DNA from: Sphagnum magellanicum
Taxonomy: Eukaryota; Streptophyta; Sphagnopsida; Sphagnales; Sphagnaceae
DNA: 64,000 nt
Assembly: GCA_021904315.1 (NCBI GenBank)
Contig: CM038907.1
Coordinates: 21,397,223-21,461,222 of the forward strand
Direction of reading: 5' to 3'
Numbering within the stretch: the first letter of the stretch is position 1; every line of letters begins with the position of its first letter. Positions 36,121 to 45,152 of the stretch are shown here, piece after piece. The notes below the pieces were generated by a model, which was given only the letters and a program-made list of their open reading frames with translations, had not been told where the DNA came from and did no database searches. The position numbers and the translations under genes were made by a program.

Positions 36121-36129
36121 ATAATTAGA

Positions 36130-36290
36130 TAAAAAATTTATAAAATTCGCCAGATTTTCTAAACAAGCTTCAAGCAGGTAGCCAAAAATATAGAAGGAAT
36201 TTTTTCAATTTCTAAAAATATTTAGCTTGTAGCCAAATTTGGCTACATGTTCCTGTGGATGATTGCCACTTTGGCTATAACACAACATTG
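36130..36290 (-). repeat. Dispersed GTAGCC-palindrome repeat, minus-strand copy with perfect palindrome
   Basis: The 18-bp word gtagccaaatttggctac (36229-36246) is a perfect palindrome. In reverse complement the copy reads tgttatagccaaagtggcaa, tcatccacagg, the palindrome, then ttctatatttttggctacct and aatctggcg. It faces the + strand copy at 36367 across a 75-bp gap, making a head-to-head pair. Confidence 0.7.
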
Positions 36291-36366
36291 CCAAGCAGTT
36301 GTTTTTTTTGGTTTTCTCTCTCTTTCTTCTTCTTTTTTTTTTTCTTTTTAAAAAAAATTCAATCTT

Positions 36367-36552
36367 TTGATGTAGCTGAAGTGGCCATAATCCATCTGAC
36401 CATTTAGCCAGATTTTGGTTCTAAAAAATTTGACAGTCAAAACCATTAAAAAAAAAGTATCCACCTATATATTTTGGCTACTTAATGGACTCTAATATAG
36501 AATCTGGCAGTTTTTTAAAAAATAAAAAATAACTCGAAATTTGGCGACTAAA
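36367..36552 (+). repeat. Dispersed GTAGCC-palindrome repeat, plus-strand copy
   Basis: Reads tgatgtagctgaagtggcca, atccatctgac, ttagccagattttgg, then ctatatattttggctactta and agaatctggcagttttttaa, in the same order as 32585-32780. Confidence 0.65.
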
Positions 36553-36979
36553 ATAACCCTACAAAGAAAATGGTAAATTAGTAAGTAGCGCATTTGTGCC
36601 TGTGAGATATCCACAATTAAGTTAGTGCCACGTGTTGGGAGATGATAGGAGGGCTCGTTGTGGTCGTAGGTGACATAGGTATACCCTAGTGATAGCTGTA
36701 TAGGTACACGTAAGGAGAAATGTGTAGGTAGGGGCGGGGGTGAAAAGTATAAACTTTTTTCTTAAGTGAAAGTAAAAGTAAAAAAATATAAGAATGGAAG
36801 AATGTTCAGGAGAATTTGGCAAAAACCGGCAAAAACAAGCGTGTGACAACAACATCAAACAAAAAAGACAAAACAGAGGGTTTAGTTTCGCCCTCTAGTG
36901 CTGGCGAAACTCAACGCTCTTTGCTGTCTTGTTCTGTCACCAGCTGCAGCACAACACTCGCTCGTCTCCCTCGTCTCCC

Positions 36980-37004
36980 GTCTCTCTCTCTCTCTCTCTC
37001 TCTC
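36980..37004. repeat. CT microsatellite at the start of the GC-richer leader
   Basis: About 12 CT units. Pyrimidine patches of this kind often lie near plant transcription starts. Confidence 0.85.
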
Positions 37005-37740
37005 GGCTGCTGCGCTCGCACACGGTAGCGCGCGAGAAGCGGAGGGGGTATAGAAGAGTGATTGCGATGTGCGCGAGCGTCGGACGGGGAAAGAACAACA
37101 AAGAGTGAGAGCAGTGCAGCAGCGTCTTTCAAGCTCCGTTACTACATTGTTGGAACCTCATTATTGTTTCAACGTAAGTCATATCGCATTGCATCGACGG
37201 TGCACCTGGAACACCGGAAATTAGTGGCATTGGATAATAGAGCGGCGAAGAAGTTGAGAAGGACGAAAGCGAGGAGCAGAAATATAGAGAGAAAGCAGGC
37301 TGCAGTTTGAAATGGTTTTCCTAATTTGATTTTCTTCTCGTGTTTTTCTTGTTTGTTTGTTTGGTTTTGTAGAACGAGAGAAGTAGCATTATGTCGAGAA
37401 CACAATACTGCTGTCTCGGATCAAGCTGCTGTTCTTTGTTCTATTGTGATGCGACTCTTGCCAGTATATTATTGTAGAGCTTATTATAAGCGTGTCACTA
37501 TTGTAGAGATCAGTTTCGACATTGCGGAGCCAGTTTTGCTATTGCTGTGGATTGTGAACCTGCGGCGTTCAATTGCTGGCTCTTCCTCATTATAAGCCGT
37601 GGAGGTACATACTCTGTTTTTTTCCCCCCCTTTCCGCCGCTTCGAGCACTCATGTTCAAGAGTATCTTCTTTGCTTACAATGGAGAGACCGCAGATAGGC
37701 CGATAGCTGCTGTACAATAGTGCTGCTATCAGTCCATTCA

Positions 37741-37863
37741 ATAGATAGCTCCTTCCTAAGTAGAAGATGATAGTGAAAAACTATGTAGAAGATTGTTGCA
37801 ATGTGTGCGTTTGCCAATAGTTTTGCGCTATCATCTTCTTCTACATAGGAAGCTGCTATCTAT
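37741..37863. other. Long imperfect hairpin, miRNA-precursor-like or MITE remnant
   Basis: The left arm 37741-37784 pairs with the right arm 37817-37863. About 39 of 44 left-arm bases match, with five single mismatches and one 3-base bulge, around a 32-nt loop. Stem length, loop size and few mismatches resemble plant miRNA precursors, and the surrounding DNA looks transcribed. A foldback transposon remnant would look the same. A partial second copy of the loop (ctatgtaagaagattattgg) lies at 37948-37984, so the area is also locally duplicated. No known miRNA was recognised. Confidence 0.5.
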
Positions 37864-37989
37864 CAAGCCTCATAATGAACAACAGTGCTCTATCGGTCCA
37901 TGTATGTTGTGGCCTCTTTGTACTTTGAACATGCAGCAGATGGCTGCCTATGTAAGAAGATTATTGGAATGTACGTTTGCCAGGGAAAA

Positions 37990-38014
37990 ACACACACACA
38001 CACACACACACACA
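37990..38014. repeat. CA dinucleotide microsatellite
   Basis: About 12 uninterrupted CA units. Confidence 0.9.
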
Positions 38015-39242
38015 ATGCCTATGCAATAATTTTATTTCAATGCTGGTGATGAACATTCTGCAGAGGATTATGTAGCTACAGAGGTCAATGCAATCCTTGG
38101 TGAAGCAGGTGGCTAAGATTGAGGAATGCTGTAGTGGGGGTGGAGAAAAAAAGAGACAATCTTGATCATTTTGATAGTAATCTGCATGCATGCTGGTGAC
38201 ATTCTCAATTGCAGAGATTTCCATGATGGCTTCCATTCAGATGCAGATACTGTTGTTCAGCAGATTGAATAACACTTAGACTGACTTGAATAGCAACAGG
38301 TTTTTGTGACATTTATTGTTCGGGGGATCAATCTTCATGATCTTCATGGGTTTTGTTTTTTGCTCATGCAGGGAAGAGGAGGCAGGGTATGGACTTTTTG
38401 TGTCCAAGGATTATCTCCTTACATATAATCTGTGCACCTCCTAGAAGAAAATCCATGTGAGTACCCTGGCCACATGAAGTCTGACATTGAATAGGATGCG
38501 AGTTCATCTTAGCCTTGATGAAACTGTGAAACTGAGTTCCTCTTTTGTGGGTTCTTTCAAATGTCTTCAGGGTTCTGAAGCAGAACAATCGGCTACAAGG
38601 ACTCTTGTGAATGAAGACAAGCTGGCTGCTGTGTGATTGAAAAGGATCCAGCTCAGTGCAAGTTCACATCTTGTTACTATTTGGACATGCTGCATATCAG
38701 CATGTCTATGAGTTTTTTGAGGAGGGAGCAGGTAGCTCCTTGCATTTGAGCAGTTCTCATTGTTAGTGGAAGTGCTGTATGAGGTTGTAGAGGATAAGGC
38801 TTCTGCTTTGTGGGAGAGGATACAGGCAGAAAGATCAGCTCGCACAGCATTATCTTTGTGCACATGCTGGAATCTTAGAATGCAGACATTTGTTGCAGGA
38901 AAACATACACTCTTCTTGCTAGAAGAAGGCAAAGTTCATAGACTGGGAATCTAAGGTAGACCTCCTTTGAAGAACAGAAGATTGCAGTACAGGACTTGGG
39001 ACTTTCCAATGTGGAAGGTCAAGAGATAGCATTATTGTCTTTTTGAAAACAGAACAACAACACAGTGTATGAGGCTGGAGCCAGGGCATGGAAGGCAGAG
39101 GTGTGGAATCGTGACAAGAATCAATTAAAGCAAACTTCTGACTTTTAGTGGGGATCAAGCAGCTTAGACATTTTGGCATCAGAGCAACAAGTTGACTTGA
39201 GCTTGACAGTGCTGGTGAAGAAGTTGGATTCAAGTATTGTGG

Positions 39243-42200
39243 ATGGCACAGATGGATATAGGCTGGCATTCAGCCTTCCTTCATTGCACACAATTGCAGA
39301 TGCTGCTATTCATTTGTCTCTTGTTGCCTGCTGCACAAGCTTCAGGTATGAATTATTATTACCTTGCACTGTGTATCAACTTCACTAGTCATCACCAGTG
39401 AGGCTCCAGGTAGTTGCATTTCCGAAGATTGCAGATATAGTTGTTGTAAATTTCTTGACAGAAAGTATATCCTTTCTGCTACCAAGGAGAGGATCTTAAG
39501 TGTTGTAAGGATCTAATTACTATGGTTGTATAAGAAGTTGTCTCAGGAGGAGATCATGTAGGAAGGTTGATTCTTGTTCAAAAGGGACTACAGGTTCCTT
39601 CTTGTTATCTGGCACTCTTGTGATCAAGATCCTCATGAGGGATCTTGTAGCGAATTCCATATTCATAGAGGAGATCACACTCGAACATCAATGAGTGCCT
39701 TTGTTTGTTGCACAAATGTGGTGCCATTTTGCCATCCCCACAATGTGATTTTTTGACTGACTTATAACCAATGCTGCCAACAGTGATACAATGTTGGCTC
39801 CCTTGAACCAAGGCCAGTGCACATGGATGTTCTGTTCTATGAACAAGTACATGCTGATACAGAGGCCCTCTAATTGTTGCTATCTGTCTCTTCTAATATG
39901 GTTGTAAGAAGCATGTTTGTGTGTGTTTGTGATTCTGCTTCTTGATTTCTGTATGTAGGAATTAAGATCCAAGTCAATAAATCAGCTGAAGTGGTCCAGG
40001 ACTTATGTGTTGTGGCAATGGTTGTTTGTATGCAGATTGGTCGGAATATTACACAGTCAGTGGACACTTTCCTGACAGTGTTGGATACCATGTGGCTGAG
40101 GTGGGTCATCACCCACCTGGAATAGGACACCATCCACCAGGAGTTGGTCATCACCCTCTTGGAGTTGGCCATCATGGTGTTCAGTTCAGCCAGTACCGAG
40201 CATTCATTGCCCTTCAAGCTTGGAAGAAGGCTATCACTGATGATCCGCATGGCATTCTCAAGACATGGGAGGGGCCTGAAGTGTGCAACTACAAAGGCGT
40301 GTTTTGTTCCCCACCCATCAATGATGAGCCACCTGACATTCTTGTGGTTGCAGGTATAGACCTGAACCATGCAAATTTAGCTGGAACTCTGGTTCCAGAG
40401 CTAGGGCTCCTGGAGGAGCTTGCGCTTTTCCACATCAACACCAATCGGTTCCATGGAACAATCCCCAAGGAGTTTCAAAATCTCTGCCTCCTGGCCGAAC
40501 TTGATGTGAGCAACAACAAGCTCTCAGGACTGTTCCCTGAAGTTGTACTCAACATTCCAGAGCTCATTTATCTTGATATCAGGTTCAACAACTTTACTGG
40601 TCATCTTCCGGGGAAACTTTTCTCCAAGCGCCTGGATGCGTTGTTTGTCAACAGCAACACGTTCTTCAGCATCATTCCTGAAAATCTTGGTGAATCTCCT
40701 GTGTCAGTGGTGGTGTTTGCCAACAACCACTTCACAGGGACGATCCCAACCAGCATTGGCAACATGTCCAGAACTCTGAATGAGATCATCATGCTCAATA
40801 ACTCACTATCAGGGCCCCTGCCTGAAGAAATTGGCCTATTGAATAAGGTGACAGTGTTTGATGTGAGTTTCAATGATCTCAGTGGTCCAATTCCATCAAG
40901 CATATCAAACATGACAAGCTTGGAGGAATTCAATGTTGGCGGCAACAACCTCACTGGAAGTGTGACTGCGAATCTCTGCGATTTGCCAAATTTGAAGGGC
41001 GTCAATGTGTCTAATAATCTGTTCACCAAGGTTAGTCACAAATGTGATCACCTTGCAGCTCGTGGTGTCCTCTTTGACACAGGAGAGAATTGCATTCCAG
41101 GGGCTCCTGCACAGAGATCAAGAAAGACTTGCAATGCTCTTACACAAGTTCCTTCAGCTCCTCCAGGATATTCTCCTCCTATTTATGCTCCTCCAACTCC
41201 TAAGTATTCCCCCCCTCTCTTCCCATCTCCACCAGTGGTTCTACCACCTCCAGTTTATTCTTCTCCACCTGCCATCTATTCTCCTCCTACTGCCCCTAAC
41301 TATTCACCACCTGTCTTCCCATCTCCACCAGTGCTATCACCTCCAGCTTATTCATCACCTCCTTCTCCCCCACTAACACCCCCTGTATACTCACCGCCTC
41401 CATCCTCACCCTCTCCTTCACCACCAGGTCCTGCTTACTCACCACCAACATATCCTCCACCATTGTCACCATCTCCATCTCCCTCACCCTCATCACCATC
41501 TCCACCTCCAGTTTACTCGTCTCCTCCACCAACATATCCTCCACCATTGTCACCATCTCCATCTCCCTCACCCTCATCACCGTCTCCACCTCCAGTTTAC
41601 TCGTCTCCTCCACCAACATTTCCTCCACCATTGTCACCATCTCCACCTCCAGTTTACTCGTCTCCTCCACCAACACCCTCACCCTCATCACCGTCTCCAC
41701 CTCCAGTTTCCTCGCCTCCTCCACCGACACCCTCACCCTCATCACCGCCTCTACCTCCAGTTTACTCACCTCCTCCACCGACACCCTCACCACCTGTTTA
41801 TTCTTCTCCATCAGCTCCTCCCCCTCCACCACCCTTGCCACCATCCCCATCTCCATATCCACCAACCCCTGAGTATCTCCCACCTTCACCACCACCACCA
41901 GTCTATTCTTTGCCCCCGTTACCTATACCTCCATTCTCTCCACTGTGTCCATCACCACCTCCACCACTTCCTCCACCTCCAGAATACTCTCCGGTTGCTC
42001 CAGCTCCTGTTCCCGCACCATTGTCACCATTGCCTTCATCTCCAGTTCCATCTCCTTTTCCCACTTCAACCTCTGTGTGGCCTCCACCATCAGCACCATC
42101 TCCTTGGTTTCCCTTTCCTGGATTCCATGAATGCCCTGAAGGATATGAACCTGGGGAGAAGTCCCACACATGCTTCAAGCTTGTTGATAAGCCAGAGACA

Positions 42201-42773
42201 TGGGATGATGCAGAGTTTTACTGCCAGCAGCATAAGAATGGGCATCTTGCTGCTGTTGCTAGCTGGGATGAGCTTTATGATCTTGGTAGGCTATGTGAAA
42301 AAGCCACAAAGCATGACAGTTTTGTTGACTCCTACAGCCCCGAGGGGCAGGGATGCTATTTGGGTGGAAGGAAGCCATACACGGTGATGCCACCAAATTC
42401 ATCATGGGTGTGGTCTCAGTCACCATGCATCCCCTTCAATTCTTCTTATTGGAACTTCTTTGAGCCAAACAATCTGTACAGGAAGGAAGGCTGTACCACA
42501 ATTAAATATGAACCACCAATTCTCCGCAGACACAGACATTCCTTTGAATTTATGCTCAATGATCTTGCGTGTGATATCAAGCTTCCTTTCATTTGCTCGC
42601 TTTCTCGATGCTCTCCTTCTTCGGTGGGTTGTGGCAGATCCGACACTTGTAAAACTCAAGGTGATCTAAAGGCTGTGTGCTATTCAAACCAAACAGCTGC
42701 TGTCAGCTATTCATGTGAATGTACTCAAGGTTTTATCTCTGATGCTTCTGGCACATGTATCCGGGCGCACTAG
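39243..42773 (+). CDS. LRR-extensin fused to a C-type lectin domain and EGF-like tail, secreted wall protein
   Basis: Exons 39243-39345 and 40036-42773 (intron gtatga...tatgcag, phase 1) give 946 aa; starts at 39252 or 39300 are also in frame. Signal peptide: core MLLFICLLLPAAQA, residues 20-33. A GHHPPG-type spacer (58-82) precedes an LRR N-cap (ALQAWKKAI; CNYKGVFC at 118-125). About ten plant LRRs follow (135-375), then the LRX-type cysteine hinge (NCIPGAPAQRS, C387 and C400). An extensin domain (405-725) has many SPPP and VYS motifs and an 84-bp internal repeat. Then comes a C-type-lectin-like domain, C734-C888: WDDAEFYC, GHLAAVASW, EPN at 844-846 and LND at 875-877 where canonical domains have WND. 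A seven-Cys tail (C893-C942) ends CEC...C, EGF-like. No transmembrane segment or kinase. LRX proteins sit in the wall and bind RALF peptides; the lectin part suggests additional glycan binding (inference). Confidence 0.85.
41447..41698 (+). repeat. 84-bp (28-residue) tandem repeat in the extensin domain
   Basis: The word aacat(a/t)tcctccaccattg begins at 41447, 41531 and 41615, a period of 84 bp that keeps the reading frame. The encoded unit runs from TYPPPLSPSPSPSPSS to PSPPPVYSSPPP; the third copy is shortened. High identity between units points to recent unequal exchange. Confidence 0.9.
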
Positions 42774-43568
42774 GCTCATCATCACCAATGTCTCGTAAGC
42801 AAATGCCTGGCCGTTTCAAGAGCAATCTGGAAAAGCTGGAAAAGCTATGAATGGCCAACATTTTCCCTCATGTCCCCTACAAATGTGCTTTGTCTCTACA
42901 CAAGGGGGGGGTTGGGGTCTTTAGAAGGAGATCAGGAGTAGTAAATTTGGTCTGCTGGTGGAGATGGTCACAGTGGTTGGATTTACATTGATTGTTAAAA
43001 ACCAGATATAGCAGGGGCAGCTTATTGGACCAATAATAACAGTGCCCAACATTTATTGTAGCAAATCCCGTGTACGTGGGGGAGCCTTGTAGGGATCAGA
43101 TTGAATTTCTTTGGAAAGTGAATTTATTTTTGCATTTTTGCAATGGGTGATCTAACATTGCAGGATTGGGCAGAGTGATATGAGAACATGAACAAAGTCT
43201 GCATGAAGGGCAAGCTTTTTTCTGGGACATATGTGGGATTGGACAGAGTGATCATGAGAATGAACAAACTCTGCACGAAGGCAAGTCTTTCCAGGACATG
43301 TGTTCTTTTCTTTGGTGGCCAGAAATTTTTATTTGGGATTGGATAAGACTGGAAAACTATTACAACCAGTGATCAAATCAAATCTTGTGAAGGACTGGTT
43401 GACAAAAATCTTGCACTGTTTTTTATGTGCAGACCCTGCTGAGCAATCAAAGATTGCTTGTTTGAAATGCAGCTTGATGTGATTACTAGTAATATAGTGG
43501 TGACAGACGCTTTCACTGATCTGATCAGTGACTTATTTATAAGGTTTAAGATGGATGAGTGATTCATT
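42774..43568. other. 3' flank of the LRR-extensin-lectin gene
   Basis: No protein is recognisable. The first several hundred bases keep genic composition and probably include the 3' UTR. A near-duplicate phrase (attgg(g/a)cagagtgat...gaacaaa(g/c)tctgca) occurs at 43166 and 43239. Confidence 0.5.
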
Positions 43569-43895
43569 GTGTTGCATTGTATGTCAATTGTGCATCATTT
43601 GGCGTTTCTTCATGTATTGTTTTGCAATAGCATTTTGGTGTTTCATAGTGTGTCATTGTGCATCATTTGGTGTTTCATTGTGCACCATTTTGCAATAGTA
43701 TTTGGTGTTTCATTCTGTGTCATTGTGCATCATTTCGCGTTTCTTCGTGTATCGTTTTGCAATAGTATTTGGTGTTACATTGTGTGTCATTGTGAATTAT
43801 TTGAGGGGTGTTTCTTTGGGTATCATTTTGCAATAGCATTTGGTGTTTCATTATGTCATTGTGCATCATTTGGTGTTTCATTGTGCACCATTTGA
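43569..43895. repeat. Minisatellite, about 68-bp unit, four to five copies
   Basis: The word gcaatag(t/c)attt recurs at 43624, 43692, 43759 and 43830 (spacing 68, 67, 71). Each unit contains tttggtgtttcatt and gtgtcattgtgcatcatttgg. The 108-codon frame across it is an artefact of the array. Confidence 0.85.
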
Positions 43896-44569
43896 CATTT
43901 TCAACCCAAGTTATTTGGCTGCTGAGCTCCTGACATGACCTGCCTTTGATTGTCTTATGAATGAAGCAAAGTTTGCTTAGGCCTGTTATTATGTAGTATA
44001 TTTGACATAAATATGTGAGCTTGGCACTTGAATGTGGTAAATGGCACATATTTGCACTACTGTCAAATTACCACAAATGCCATGGATTTTTATATGTGGA
44101 AATGGATGAAACCCACAAAGTTTGATGTCACTGATGTGTGATGAACCATGGCTTTGTCAAATGAAGCTTATTTTTTACACAAATACTAGGTAAGAGTGTG
44201 GCCTGTACTGCTATAGCCCTAGTATGACCAGGACTATGTAATTGCTCCAAGGTGTGAACAGAGCCCTGATGAAGCTTGACCCAATCCCCCTCAAAAATTT
44301 GTTGAATTTTTAGGTTTAGGGTTTTCAGAAACATCTAATTTAGGGTTTTGAATGTTGAACAAGTATAAACCCTAGCCCCACAAGCTTGTTCAAACAATCA
44401 ATAATTGTTGCATGCCTAGTAGTGTTATCTTTCAAACTGAATAGTCGATTTTACACTTATAAAGACAATATTTTCCAAATTTTCTGGTCAAAAACTGGCC
44501 AAAATTCAACCCCACAAAAACATTGATCGACTTTTACTACCTTTTTAAGTTTTTAAATACTTCTAACTT
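43896..44569. other. Intergenic DNA between the lectin-extensin and helicase genes
   Basis: No gene is supported. Short telomere-like phrases (aggtttagggtttt at 44312 and atttagggttttg at 44338) occur. Composition falls back toward AT-rich. Confidence 0.45.
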
Positions 44570-44602
44570 ACTAGGGTGATGTGAGTTGGCATCTCGATTT
44601 GG

Positions 44603-44608
44603 CACGTG
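44603..44608. promoter_or_regulatory. G-box CACGTG in repeat copy 1
   Basis: CACGTG, the core site of plant bZIP and bHLH factors, lies about 45 bp before the first E2F palindrome. Confidence 0.4.
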
Positions 44609-44652
44609 GAAAGTGAAACGATTGGCATTGGCACTTCAAAATGTCACATGGA

Positions 44653-44664
44653 TTTGGCGCCAAA
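44653..44664. promoter_or_regulatory. Palindromic E2F-type site, repeat copy 1
   Basis: TTTGGCGCCAAA matches the E2F/DP consensus TTTSGCGC on both strands. It lies about 490 bp upstream of the helicase ATG. Confidence 0.6.
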
Positions 44665-44993
44665 AAAAGCCTTCTACCTCTCCTACTAGGTGAAATGAGT
44701 TGACATCTCGATCTAGCATGTCGAAAGTAACGTGGATTTGTAGCCAAAAAATACCAACCAGTTCTTCTTCTTCTCCTCTTGAAAGTCCAAATGCTCTTTG
44801 ACCTACTAGGTGATATGAGTTGACATCTCGACCTGGCATGTCGAAAGTAACGTGGATTTTCTCCCTAAAAAACAACCAGCTCGTCTTTTCCTCTGAAAAA
44901 GCCAAAAAACCCTTCTACGTATTAGGTGATATGATTTGGCATCTCATTTGGCATGTGGAAAGAGACACGATTTCCGTTGGTCCTTCAGAATGT

Positions 44994-45013
44994 CACGTGG
45001 ATTTGGCGCCAAA
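44994..45013. promoter_or_regulatory. G-box followed by palindromic E2F-type site, repeat copy 4
   Basis: CACGTG (44994-44999) and TTTGGCGCCAAA (45002-45013) are almost adjacent, 140 bp before the helicase ATG. This suits S-phase expression of a cohesion gene. Confidence 0.65.
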
Positions 45014-45152
45014 AAACGAACCAACCCATCAGCTCTTCTTTCTCTTGAAACCCTGAACGCCGCTCTGCAGTATAGCGTTGTTTTCTCGCAGCATTAGTCC
45101 TTGCCGTTGCGTGCGTCCGCGGCGACGCTCCTGCTGAAATCTTGTTTGGAGA

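Larger units (their letters stand above)
36880..39242 (+). promoter_or_regulatory. GC-richer upstream region of the LRR-extensin-lectin gene, probable promoter and spliced leader
   Basis: Composition changes sharply near 36880, from AT desert to CpG-containing DNA. It includes a CT tract (36980-37004) and a GC-rich stretch to about 37090. Strong splice signals follow, including caac|gtaagt at 37173 and ttggttttgtag at 37372, then more plausible donors such as ggag|gtacat (37605). No frame encodes a recognisable protein. The simplest reading is a long 5' UTR with introns for the gene starting at 39243. A separate non-coding transcript or a decayed gene is also possible. Confidence 0.4.
44570..45057 (+). 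promoter_or_regulatory. Four-copy 115-120 bp tandem repeat in the helicase promoter
   Basis: Units begin with a(c/t)tagg(g)tgatatga at 44570, 44685, 44805 and 44921. Each carries a ttggcatctcg / gcatgt(g/c)gaaag block, a cacgtgg- or acgtgg-type word and a gccaaaaa block. The last unit ends about 95 bp before the helicase ATG. Copies 1 and 4 have perfect palindromic E2F motifs; the middle copies have lost them. It therefore probably contains the core promoter of the gene downstream. Confidence 0.7.

Noticed and set aside
37062-37310. 82-codon basic frame as a small protein
   Set aside because: It crosses a strong splice donor at 37173 and has no recognisable domain; more likely leader sequence.
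39948-39960. Acceptor-like tgtatgtag at 39959 as the 3' end of the lectin-extensin intron
   Set aside because: Joining there puts the long exon out of frame with the signal-peptide exon.
40005-40035. ATG at 40005 as the start of the LRR-extensin-lectin protein
   Set aside because: It gives no signal peptide for a protein that must be secreted. A phase-perfect upstream exon with a signal peptide exists, and 40031-40035 is a good intron acceptor.
39870-40370. 166-codon minus-strand frame
   Set aside because: It is antisense to the intron and start of the long exon of a well-supported gene, with no recognisable domain.
41296-41898. 200-codon minus-strand frame rich in Val, Glu and Met
   Set aside because: It is the antisense of the proline-rich extensin repeats, a known artefact of CCA/TCA-rich coding DNA.
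43569-43895. 108-codon frame as a Cys/His-rich protein
   Set aside because: It is produced by a 68-bp minisatellite; the peptide simply repeats with the array.
44636-44905. 89-codon minus-strand frame with repeated QIHVTFDM
   Set aside because: It is the antisense of the tandem promoter repeat upstream of the helicase gene.
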